Below the pieces are notes generated by a model that was not told the origin of the DNA, searched no databases, and saw only the letters and a program-made list of their open reading frames with translations. This document shows positions 1 to 7,630 of a DNA stretch of 64,000 nt, one piece after another (the stretch's first letter is position 1; every line of letters begins with the position of its first letter). The translations under genes were made by a program, and so were the position numbers. The stretch lies in assembly GCF_024298825.1 (NCBI RefSeq), contig NZ_CP101153.1, positions 1,860,001 to 1,924,000 of the forward strand, given 5' to 3'. The stretch is from Haloglomus salinum. Its GTDB lineage: Archaea > Halobacteriota > Halobacteria > Halobacteriales > Haloarculaceae.

Positions 1-20
1 TCGGCCCAGAGTAGGTTACT

Positions 21-33
21 CAATGGCCCATTG
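21..33. promoter_or_regulatory. Short palindrome CAATGG-C-CCATTG
   Basis: A perfect 6+1+6 palindrome lies beyond the 3' end of the first minus-strand gene. Its core recurs as a longer palindrome at 1706-1724, in front of the nuclease gene. The pair could be binding sites for one regulator. What lies left of the window is unknown, so this site may belong to another gene. Bases 1-78 hold no gene that I can support. Confidence 0.3.
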
Positions 34-78
34 TTTCCACTCGACTACGCTTCAGAGCGGCCTCCAACCCCCCGTCAC

Positions 79-570
79 TTAGCCCTCACTGGTCCCCCCG
101 AACTCCCCCAATTGGAGGACGTAGCGCACGGGAAGCGGAAGCGTGGGGCGCGGCGCATTCCGGTGGCGTCTGATGGACTCGGATTTCCGGGCTCGTTGCT
201 GAATTGCTCGCAACATCGGTACGCTGGCGAGGTAGCCCAGCTCTCCGAGAATAATCACTCCATACGTCGTTGGGCCGTAGAACCGACGTGGGGAGCCGGG
301 GTTCCACTTATCGGAATCATACGTGTACTCGGCTATGATGCCGTGTTCAACCAGCCTCTGGAGATGATATCCGACTACAGGCAGGGGATTACCGGGCAGG
401 AAGTGGGCTATCTCGGACTTGCTCGCCAGGGCGGCAGGGTGTCCGAGGATAGTCTGGATTATCAGGTAGCGATGCTCCTGAGAGAGAAATCTGGCAATCT
501 GAAACAAATACTGCACAGGGCCCAGTGTCGTGCCCTTCCGTGGAACTCCCGATCCATCACGCGGGGTCAC
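79..570 (-). CDS. ArsR-like winged-helix regulator
   Basis: A 163-aa protein and probable DNA-binding regulator. The GTG at 570 was chosen because it overlaps the stop of the upstream nuclease gene as GTGA, a 4-base overlap that suggests translational coupling. An ATG at 651 would overlap the nuclease by 85 bases. Residues about 20-95 read as a winged helix-turn-helix: a helix rich in Leu/Ile/Phe, then a recognition segment with HLQRLVEHGIIAEY and a following wing. The C-terminus is basic and contains no recognisable effector domain. As the last gene behind the Cas4-like nuclease it may regulate that operon. Family assignment is by pattern only. Confidence 0.65.
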   Translation of the reverse strand: MTPRDGSGVPRKGTTLGPVQYLFQIARFLSQEHRYLIIQTILGHPAALASKSEIAHFLPGNPLPVVGYHLQRLVEHGIIAEYTYDSDKWNPGSPRRFYGPTTYGVIILGELGYLASVPMLRAIQQRARKSESIRRHRNAPRPTLPLPVRYVLQLGEFGGTSEG

Positions 571-1703
571 GACTCTGGCTCGACCATGGGAACAGCCTGT
601 TTCTCGGGGGAGGGGCCGGTGAGCTCGGCTGGAATCTCCCTGTGTCTGCAATCAGGGCAGCTGGGGAGCTGGTCTACGTCCCCATCCCAGTCGACGGCCC
701 GCATGGTGTGCGAGGACCCACAGACCGAGCATCGCCAGTCGTAGCTCCCGTATTCCGATGCTAGCTCCGGAAACTCGTGTGCGAGCGTGGGGGTGAGCTT
801 CGCCGTCGGATGAGCCGCCAGATACGTCCTGATTTGCTCTCGCGGATAGTCCGCCACGAGTGGGAGCAACCCGGTTGGACCAGCGTCGGCATGCGGACCA
901 TCCCCCTTCCCGCAACGGCGTCGATATGGGCAGTACTGACACTCCCATTCGTATTCTGGCACGGCAGGTGGGAGCTCTTTCGACTGCCGGAACGCTGTAT
1001 TCTGTTCGGCCCACGGTAGCACCCGATCCTCCCAGAACGCGAGGTCGAAATCGACGTGGAACGTTCTGACCTCGAAGTCCTCACGGCTCGCGTAGAGAAC
1101 CACTGCTTCGCGGAGCTTGCAGTCGTACTTCTCCGATAGCCCGTACAGGTAACAGTGGACCTGAGCAAGGTGTTGCTCCTTCGGCTCTTGCAGGTGTGTG
1201 ACGGAGGACGTGGTCTTGATTTCGGTCAGGAGTAGCGGGGTGCTGTCTTCGTCAACCACAACTGGGTCGGTTTCGCCTCGGATTCGGAGGTCGTCCCCCT
1301 CGCGCCGAATCGTGAAGTCGACCCACATCGAGTTCCGCACGTACTCGTCTGTCCCGGTCTGGTCCCTGAGAAACGGAACGGCGATGTCCGTCTCGAACTT
1401 CGACCCGAACCAGAAGATTCCCTGCGGTGCGGCCGTCTCCTTGGGGGCATTGAATGTATCGTAGAAGCTCCGTCGATGACACCGGAGGAGGCGGCTGGGT
1501 GAGTGGCGACCGGACTCTGGAATCCGTGGCGGCCCGTTGAAGTAGGGTTTACCGTTCTCGATGTTCTGTCGCTGCTGTCGATTCTGATACCATCTGGAGA
1601 ACTCTCGACCAGTGACTCTGGCCGATCGAGGAGACCCGTTTTCGGCTGTCGTTTGCGGTTTCTGAGACGCTGGAGGCACGTCTGTGATTTCCGCCACGGC
1701 CAC
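567..1703 (-). CDS. Cas4/RecB-like PD-(D/E)XK nuclease with Fe-S cysteines
   Basis: A 378-aa predicted DNA exonuclease of the Cas4/Dna2/RecB type. Catalytic signatures are Asp146 (RGETDP), E161-I-K163 and the QxxxY motif at Gln181-Tyr185. A single Cys75 upstream plus C255, C258 and C264 match the split four-cysteine 4Fe-4S pattern of Cas4 and AddB nucleases. A C-terminal extension carries two further CxxC pairs (CSVC and CPDC), probably a zinc ribbon. No cas1, cas2 or CRISPR repeats are nearby, so a role in spacer acquisition is not supported. Stand-alone Cas4-like nucleases are common in defence islands. The GTG start at 1703 lies next to a palindrome; a second GTG sits two codons later. Confidence 0.8.
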   Translation of the reverse strand: MAVAEITDVPPASQKPQTTAENGSPRSARVTGREFSRWYQNRQQRQNIENGKPYFNGPPRIPESGRHSPSRLLRCHRRSFYDTFNAPKETAAPQGIFWFGSKFETDIAVPFLRDQTGTDEYVRNSMWVDFTIRREGDDLRIRGETDPVVVDEDSTPLLLTEIKTTSSVTHLQEPKEQHLAQVHCYLYGLSEKYDCKLREAVVLYASREDFEVRTFHVDFDLAFWEDRVLPWAEQNTAFRQSKELPPAVPEYEWECQYCPYRRRCGKGDGPHADAGPTGLLPLVADYPREQIRTYLAAHPTAKLTPTLAHEFPELASEYGSYDWRCSVCGSSHTMRAVDWDGDVDQLPSCPDCRHREIPAELTGPSPEKQAVPMVEPES

Positions 1704-1705
1704 TT

Positions 1706-1724
1706 GCTCAATGGGCCGTTGAGC
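1706..1724. promoter_or_regulatory. Operator-like palindrome in front of the nuclease gene
   Basis: GCTCAATGG-G-CCGTTGAGC is a 9+1+9 inverted repeat with one mismatch, ending two bases before the GTG of the nuclease gene. It shares the core CAATGGNCCRTTG with the site at 21-33. A protein bound here would block initiation or elongation into the nuclease gene. One of the two neighbouring wHTH proteins could be the ligand; that is inference. Confidence 0.4.
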
Positions 1725-1733
1725 TTCGGATAT

Positions 1734-2111
1734 CTATCTCCGGGGGGATACCCTGGTGTCTCTGAGAACCGCGTCAATAGCAGCCTCGTTGACTGCAGAC
1801 ACAACAGCGGCAATCAGGAGGTTTGGTCCGCGGGAAACACGCTGTCGCTCGGGGTCGTAGATGACGATGTCTGCTTCCGCCAGGGTGGGTAGATGAGTCT
1901 GAGAGAGCGCATTGTAGACGTTCCGATAGGGCTCGCCAGTAGCATGAGACGGTGCGACGAACTGCTCCATCGCGGCTATCTCCCGCGCGAGTTCTCTCGT
2001 GGTCAACGTTATCTCCTGAGACCGATGAAGGAGCCAAACCACGTGGCGGCGTCTGGGTGCCCGCAACGCATGATGCAGATTAGATACCTTCTCTTCCTCG
2101 CTGGAAGGCAT
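1734..2111 (-). CDS. DUF7344-type haloarchaeal HTH protein
   Basis: A 125-aa protein of the haloarchaeal winged-helix type annotated as DUF7344. The N-terminal half has the HHALRAPRRRHVVWLL start helix. This is followed by TTRELAREIAAMEQ, a Tyr-containing helix (YRNVYNALSQTHLPTL) and a hydrophobic wing with DIVIYDPERQRV. The C-terminal 30 residues form a short amphipathic tail. It lies 30 bases upstream of the nuclease gene on the same strand, so the three minus-strand genes may form one regulatory-nuclease operon. The target is unknown. Confidence 0.65.
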   Translation of the reverse strand: MPSSEEEKVSNLHHALRAPRRRHVVWLLHRSQEITLTTRELAREIAAMEQFVAPSHATGEPYRNVYNALSQTHLPTLAEADIVIYDPERQRVSRGPNLLIAAVVSAVNEAAIDAVLRDTRVSPRR

Positions 2112-2224
2112 CCCTCAGTTCTCCTCAATCGATGGGATCGGAAGCCTGGACGACAGGTGTGGCGGCATACACGGGTTCACCGACCTGTCATCTTGACCTG
2201 TAACCACAAAAATCTGTGTCTAAA

Positions 2225-2249
2225 GGTCACTAGAACATGTCTAGAGACC
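2225..2249. promoter_or_regulatory. Candidate repressor operator
   Basis: An inverted repeat with arms GGTCACTAGA and TCTAGAGACC around the centre ACATG; the 10-base arms pair with one mismatch. It lies 46-70 bases upstream of the PhiH1-type repressor gene and downstream of a poly-A segment. Position and symmetry fit an autoregulatory operator. The remaining intergenic DNA (2112-2294) holds no gene I can support. Confidence 0.45.
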
Positions 2250-2294
2250 GGTTTTGTGCGGGTGTTAGGGACGTACGCGGCACATTGCGATTAG

Positions 2295-2552
2295 ATGCGG
2301 CCCCGAATCGAATGGATGACACAGGCGGACGAACGGGTGCTGGAGTTCCTTCACGAGAAGGACATCATAGCGTCGCCGTCCGTGATTGCCGCCAATATAG
2401 ATTACTCGAACGAGTACATTTCTCGCCGGTGCCAGCAGCTGGCTGAGGAGGGCTTCATTCAGCGGACTGATCCATCTAACTACCAGATTACCGACCTGGG
2501 TGAAAAGTTCCTTACAGGCGAATTAGTGGAGGAAGAGGAAGATGAGGCCTGA
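2295..2552 (+). CDS. PhiH1-repressor-like winged-helix protein
   Basis: An 85-aa protein whose whole length fits a small wHTH resembling the repressor of halophage PhiH1 and its many haloarchaeal relatives. It has an aromatic MTQADERVLEFL start, then the IIASPSVIAANIDYS turn and the EYISRRCQQLAEEGFI recognition helix. A short wing ending in YQITDLGEKFL and an acidic C-terminal tail follow. It sits alone, 210 bases ahead of the first SNF2 helicase on the same strand and behind a near-perfect inverted repeat. It is therefore a plausible local regulator of the defence island. Its direct targets are unknown. Confidence 0.75.
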   Translation: MRPRIEWMTQADERVLEFLHEKDIIASPSVIAANIDYSNEYISRRCQQLAEEGFIQRTDPSNYQITDLGEKFLTGELVEEEEDEA

Positions 2553-2728
2553 TCTATAATCTACTCCTAGCAGGACTCTGGATATCTCACCGGCCCCGGT
2601 TCTGGAGCAGTAGTGTCGTCCGATAGGGCTGGTTTCACTCGTCTACACTGCAGGCATCGGCCAGAAAGATAGAACTGAGTCTTCTTGTGATTACCTCTGC
2701 TCTCCTGACTCTCATCGGTGACATACCA

Positions 2729-2739
2729 CTTTATTATGC
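2729..2739 (+). promoter_or_regulatory. TATA-like box for the SNF2 helicase gene
   Basis: The sequence CTTTATTATGC is centred about 28 bases before the ATG at 2763. That spacing is typical of archaeal TATA boxes that give leaderless messages, and no Shine-Dalgarno stretch precedes the ATG. Confidence 0.45.
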
Positions 2740-2762
2740 CATGCGACCCATCCTCATGAACG

Positions 2763-5700
2763 ATGTCGGCGGAGTTCGATGTGGGGGACCAGGTATCGTT
2801 CTATGGGGGACGGGGAAGTGTCGTTGAGGTCATCAGAAATGGCCACAAGACGAAGCTGAGAGTATTGACCGACGAAGGGAAACTGCAGGAGGTTTCGCCT
2901 GATCAACCCCTGTTCCGTCGGGTAGAGGATGCGGAAGCGAATGAGATGGTCGACTTCCTCGGTGGGAAAGCGACTGTCATCGGCAGAGAGGAACGAGCAG
3001 ATGGGGCTGATTTGCTGTACCTTCGGACTGCCGAGGGAGATTTCAAGAAAGTCCCTGCCGATTCGAAAGGACTCCGCCCCGGTCGAACGATTGCTAATCG
3101 GCTCGCCGGTGGGGAATTCAATGACCCGACCCGGTTCAGCCTTCGTGAACGGGCCGCTCGGTTGAGCTTGGCATACGGCTCTGACCGGTTCCTCTCGCTC
3201 TCCGGGAGCCGTATTCGGATTGAGCCATACCAGGTTGACGCGGCTCATGAGGTCCTCACAGCCTACGAGCCGAGATATCTGATTGCCGATGAGGTCGGAC
3301 TCGGAAAGACCATCGAGGCAGGAATCATCATCGAGGAGCTACTTGCCCGGGGGAGAGCTGAACGGATCCTGATTATAACTCCGGCGTCGCTCCGGGACCA
3401 GTGGCAGGCAGAGATGCGCGAGAAGTTCGGTCGCGAGTATGTCGCGTATGACCGGGAGCTGGTGGATTCGCTTCGAAGAACGAATCGCGCCCAGAACGTC
3501 TGGATGGCTGAAGACCAGATTGTGGTCTCGATCGATTTCGCCAAACAGGACGATATGCTGGAGTCCCTCAGACGGCTGGATGCCCCCTGGGACGTGGTCG
3601 TATTCGATGAAGCGCACCACCTGACGGCCCGTGAGGGGAGCGACGGAATCAACCGGGCGGATCGATACCGGGTCGGTGAGGCCGTAGCGGGAAGCACTGA
3701 CGCGCTGCTGTTGCTGACCGGCACTCCCCACAAGGGGAAGCCCGACCAGTTCTACCACCTGCTCCGGCTTCTGGATCCCTATCGATTCAGGGGACCAGAG
3801 GATGTCCGTCCAGAGAAACTGGAGGATCTGATGATCCGGCGGACGAAGAGCGATGACAGTATGATCGACGCGGATGGCACGCCCATGTTCCCTCCTCGAG
3901 AGATACAGACGCTGGGTGTGAACCTCACGCCGGAAGAGCGACGACTCTACGACGACATAACGGAGTATATCTCGGCGGTTTACACGGCCAGTGCTGAATC
4001 AGATCGCCATGCTGCCGGGTTTACGATGGTGATCTACCAGAAACGACTGGTCTCCAGTATCCGGGCCATTCAGCAATCCCTGCAGAATCGGCTGGATGAT
4101 CTGGATACGAAGATATCCGTCGACGCTGCAGTGACAGATAACCTGAATTGCGTCGACGGGACTGTGGAAACGGAGTCCGACGTGCTGGAGCAGCTGATTG
4201 ATGCTGCTGGCGAAATCGGACTCGACTCGAAGGGACGCCGACTGCGGGAATTTCTCGGTGGAATTTTCGATGAGGACCCGGAGGAGAAGGTCCTCGTTTT
4301 CACCGAGTACACCGATACCCTGGAATACCTCAGGGACACGGTCCTGACGGACCTGACAATCGCCGAGATTCATGGCGGAATGGATCAGGAGACACGCCGC
4401 ACGGAGATGAAGCGGTTCGAGGAAGACTGCCAGGTCATGCTTGCGACGGACGCAGCACGCGAGGGGCTGAACCTGCAGTTCGCGCACATCATGGTGAACT
4501 ACGACCTGCCCTGGAACCCCATCCGTATCGACCAGCGGATGGGTCGGCTCCACCGCTATGGGCAGGACGAGAAAGTCCGGATCTACAACCTCTTCATCCG
4601 AGACACACGGGAGAGTGATATTCTCGACCTTCTCGTGACCAAGCTCCAGCAGATCGAGTCGGATACTGGAATGCATTCCGACGTACTCGGCACTGTCCTT
4701 GACGACTACGACGTGGAGGGGGCAATCATGGATGCAGTCACGGGAACGCGGAGCTCGGACGAGGTCAAGGCCGATATCGAAAGCGCCATCGATGAACGAA
4801 AAGAGGCGGTCGAGCGGATAGAGAACGAGTTCCTGATCCGGGACAAGTTCGACCAGGATTCCCTCGAAGAGATACAGGAACTGATCGACCTGAGCGAGAC
4901 ACGTCCGATAGGGGAAGATGACATCGAACAACTCGTCCGCCAGTTCGTCTCGGAGTTCGGCGGTGAGGTACGGAACTCTACTCCCGGTCCCGCCCCTGCA
5001 GAACATCCCCTGTATTCGATCTCGGTCCCGGAGATCCTGTCGATGAATGGGAAGGTACGTGACCAGTATAGCCGCGTCACCTTCTCCCGGGGGACGGCAC
5101 TGGAACGTCCAGAGGCCGAGCTGATTTCGCTAAACCACCCGCTTGTGCAGCAAATCGTCGAGTACTGTCTCGATGGGGACTGGATCGATGGCCAGGTTGC
5201 AGCACTGGTGACGGCAGATTCCGACTCCGCTCCGGGGATTCTCGCAACGTACCGACTCGGATACGTCAGCGGCGATGGGGAGCTACCTACAGAGGATTAC
5301 GTCCGGGTCTATGTCACCGCCGAAGGGGAAGTAATGGAAACACCGCCCCGGATTGCGGGGACACTTCCTCCTGCCGTCGCAACTGCACATCCACAGTCGT
5401 ACGCACTCGCGGAAGAGACGGATTCTCTGCTCGACGTGACTGAATCGAGGGCCCGCGAACGGGTCGAGGAACTCGCAGAGGGTGTTCAAGAGGAACGGCA
5501 GAAGGATGTCGATATCAAGGAACGGCACGCACGCCGCTATTTCGAGCAGAAGATCCGGGAGCAGGAAGACCGGCTCAGGGAATACGAGATCGAAGAGACG
5601 GATACGGACAAGGACATGACGATCGCCATCAGGGGCGCACGGAGCAAACTGGAGGAACTCGAGGAAGAGTGGGAGGCAGAGCAGGAGCGTCTCGAGCGCG

Positions 5701-6293
5701 AGCGGATGGTGATTCCAGACGAACCCGAGTTGATCAACGCTGCCGTCGTCACCAGCAGGATTCCGGCTGTCTCGGAGGCAGTTATGCTCGACGGAACTGG
5801 CGATGATTTCTCTGCTGTCGCGGATGCGATGGATATCGAACAGCCCGACGAGGCGGACTCGCGACTGTCCTTCGTGGAGAGCTACGCAGCTCTCGAATCT
5901 GTCAGTGACCTCGGCTCTGCGGCGCGACTATTCCGGGCAGGCGAAGCACCGGATACATCTGGCTTCACGTATCGGCAGTTCGGTGAAGAAGAAATCGGAC
6001 TCCTGGGAGACACTGATCTATCGAACGAGGATGTCGTGGACGCTGCAGACGGACTCAGGGGGCTGATAGCCGAGTTCAATCAGAGTCCATCTATTCAGCC
6101 CTGTCTTGTTCGCGGAGCCGTGGACGCCTTCTCTCAGGACGGCCAGCTGTTCGTGAACCTCGAAGCCTGGGAGCAACAGCCGCGCCGGTACTGGATTACT
6201 GTACTGGCCCGTGAGATTGCCACAATGCGTTCGCAGGGGGGCCCAGAGCAGCTTTACCAGCGGACGCTCGAAACGATACGAGAGGCAGTCTAG
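2763..6293 (+). CDS. SNF2-family helicase, DrmD-like (copy 1)
   Basis: A 1176-aa Swi2/Snf2 ATPase, predicted double-strand DNA translocase. Two small barrel-like segments come first, each built around a GDxVxFxGGxGxV pattern (about residues 6-25 and 59-80). The RecA-like core follows: DEVGLGKT Walker A (176-183), DEAHH Walker B (282-286) and LLTGTPHKGKP. The second lobe has a VFTEYTDTLEYL block, ATDAAREGLNLQ and QRMGRLHRYGQ. The last third is charged and partly coiled-coil, then a compact C-terminal domain. Large SNF2 proteins of this type are DrmD in class 1 DISARM. It is clearly paralogous to the protein encoded at 10890-13823. Its stop shares a CTAG palindrome with the stop of the convergent methyltransferase gene. 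Confidence 0.85.
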   Translation: MSAEFDVGDQVSFYGGRGSVVEVIRNGHKTKLRVLTDEGKLQEVSPDQPLFRRVEDAEANEMVDFLGGKATVIGREERADGADLLYLRTAEGDFKKVPADSKGLRPGRTIANRLAGGEFNDPTRFSLRERAARLSLAYGSDRFLSLSGSRIRIEPYQVDAAHEVLTAYEPRYLIADEVGLGKTIEAGIIIEELLARGRAERILIITPASLRDQWQAEMREKFGREYVAYDRELVDSLRRTNRAQNVWMAEDQIVVSIDFAKQDDMLESLRRLDAPWDVVVFDEAHHLTAREGSDGINRADRYRVGEAVAGSTDALLLLTGTPHKGKPDQFYHLLRLLDPYRFRGPEDVRPEKLEDLMIRRTKSDDSMIDADGTPMFPPREIQTLGVNLTPEERRLYDDITEYISAVYTASAESDRHAAGFTMVIYQKRLVSSIRAIQQSLQNRLDDLDTKISVDAAVTDNLNCVDGTVETESDVLEQLIDAAGEIGLDSKGRRLREFLGGIFDEDPEEKVLVFTEYTDTLEYLRDTVLTDLTIAEIHGGMDQETRRTEMKRFEEDCQVMLATDAAREGLNLQFAHIMVNYDLPWNPIRIDQRMGRLHRYGQDEKVRIYNLFIRDTRESDILDLLVTKLQQIESDTGMHSDVLGTVLDDYDVEGAIMDAVTGTRSSDEVKADIESAIDERKEAVERIENEFLIRDKFDQDSLEEIQELIDLSETRPIGEDDIEQLVRQFVSEFGGEVRNSTPGPAPAEHPLYSISVPEILSMNGKVRDQYSRVTFSRGTALERPEAELISLNHPLVQQIVEYCLDGDWIDGQVAALVTADSDSAPGILATYRLGYVSGDGELPTEDYVRVYVTAEGEVMETPPRIAGTLPPAVATAHPQSYALAEETDSLLDVTESRARERVEELAEGVQEERQKDVDIKERHARRYFEQKIREQEDRLREYEIEETDTDKDMTIAIRGARSKLEELEEEWEAEQERLERERMVIPDEPELINAAVVTSRIPAVSEAVMLDGTGDDFSAVADAMDIEQPDEADSRLSFVESYAALESVSDLGSAARLFRAGEAPDTSGFTYRQFGEEEIGLLGDTDLSNEDVVDAADGLRGLIAEFNQSPSIQPCLVRGAVDAFSQDGQLFVNLEAWEQQPRRYWITVLAREIATMRSQGGPEQLYQRTLETIREAV

Positions 6294-7585
6294 CTGGCTT
6301 CGAGCGCCTCCCGTATCGCGAGCCCCACGGCTTCGGCGAGAAGCGGTGGAACAGCATTTCCGACCTGTCGGTACGCGGCAGTTCGACTGACGGGGAACAC
6401 GAAACGGTCAGGGAACGACTGGAGCCGCGCGGCCTCTCGAACGGTGAACGACCGAGCCTCGTGGGGATGGATGTGCATGTGGCCATCCTTGTGGATATGC
6501 GCGGGTATCGTCGATGAGGGACGGTCCGCCTGTTGCTTTGTGTAGTTGTCAGCGAACACGTCCTCCCGATAGGGCTGGAGCTCGTCCTGCAGGTCGCCGA
6601 TACGCCACCCGGTCCCGGCTCCAAGGAGCGAGTAGATCGACAAGTCAGTGAGATTGTGGAACCGGGCTTCGTGATTGTGGAGCACCGGTCGCTCGCCGTC
6701 GTCCGTCGCCGCAGCCGGTGCGTCCTCACGGGCCCAGAGCTGATACTCTGTCACGGGTGGGAGTTCGTAGCGATCGGTCGCGGCGGGCGGGTGCGGATCG
6801 TCGGCCCGGGTCCCGGCAGGGGAAAGTGGCGGCAGGTCAGAGATCGCCTCGGCGACGGTGACCCAGGGCTCACGCGACCGGGGCTTCGAACTCGCGTTCT
6901 CCTCTGGGTCATCAACCCACCTGTCCAGTGTCTCCTGTGGCTGTTCGTGCTCCGGATTCGAAGTGAGGCGGGCCTCTCGTTCTTCCTCCGTAGCTGGCTC
7001 ACGATGGGAGCGCCATTCCTCGATTTTCGGTGGCCGTCTGCCGTTCTTCGTCCCGATTATCAGCAGACGCTTTCGGTGCTGTGGAACGCCGTAATCTGCG
7101 GCATCTACTACCCGCGGTCTGACCCTGTAACCCAGGCTACTGAACTGTCCACAGATATGCTCGAGAACAGACTCGCCAGCTTCGTTGGTAGCCGAGGACA
7201 TCCCCTCGACGTTCTCCATGAGAAATGCGGATGGCTCGTATTTATCAACGGCGTCCCGGAGCCGCTCCCAGAGCTGTGTTCGACTGTCGGTGGTGGCATC
7301 ACGGCCCTCCAGCGAGTTCAGTTTCGAGCGTCCGACCACAGAAAACGGAGGGCAGGGTGGGCCGCCCGCCACCAGGTCGATTCCGGTCTCGAACTCGGGG
7401 AGCGTATAACCCGAGAGGTCCGCCGTCGTGCAGTCGACATCAGGGTGATTCTCCCGATACGTTTCCACCGCTGCTTCGTCGTTATCTACTGCCCACTCGA
7501 CCTCGAACCCGGCCCATTCGAGTCCGGTAGAGAGACCCCCAGCTCCGCAGAACAGATCGATCGCAGAGAGCGAATCAGCCGCCAT
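6290..7585 (-). CDS. C5-cytosine DNA methyltransferase (DrmMII-like)
   Basis: A 431-aa Dcm-type enzyme transferring methyl from SAM to cytosine C5. It shows motif I DLFCGAGG (residues 10-17), catalytic Cys78 in GGPPCPPFS, motif VI MENVEG (Glu124) and QHRKRLLIIG of motif VIII. Motif IX/X is QSFPDRF with RQVGNAVPP near the end. The variable region between motifs VIII and IX is long and holds the target recognition domain. The ATG at 7585 was preferred to the one at 7612 because nothing conserved precedes it. It lies 45 bases downstream of a second C5 methyltransferase gene, so both are probably co-transcribed. It overlaps the SNF2 gene tail to tail by four bases. Confidence 0.9.
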   Translation of the reverse strand: MAADSLSAIDLFCGAGGLSTGLEWAGFEVEWAVDNDEAAVETYRENHPDVDCTTADLSGYTLPEFETGIDLVAGGPPCPPFSVVGRSKLNSLEGRDATTDSRTQLWERLRDAVDKYEPSAFLMENVEGMSSATNEAGESVLEHICGQFSSLGYRVRPRVVDAADYGVPQHRKRLLIIGTKNGRRPPKIEEWRSHREPATEEEREARLTSNPEHEQPQETLDRWVDDPEENASSKPRSREPWVTVAEAISDLPPLSPAGTRADDPHPPAATDRYELPPVTEYQLWAREDAPAAATDDGERPVLHNHEARFHNLTDLSIYSLLGAGTGWRIGDLQDELQPYREDVFADNYTKQQADRPSSTIPAHIHKDGHMHIHPHEARSFTVREAARLQSFPDRFVFPVSRTAAYRQVGNAVPPLLAEAVGLAIREALEAS

Positions 7586-7630
7586 ACCGGTACTGCTGGC
7601 GCCAGCAGTCAAGAAGTTTGAGAACTGCGG

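Noticed and set aside
567-1703. Cas4-like gene as sign of a CRISPR-Cas locus
   Set aside because: No cas1, cas2, effector gene or repeat-spacer array was seen anywhere in the window.
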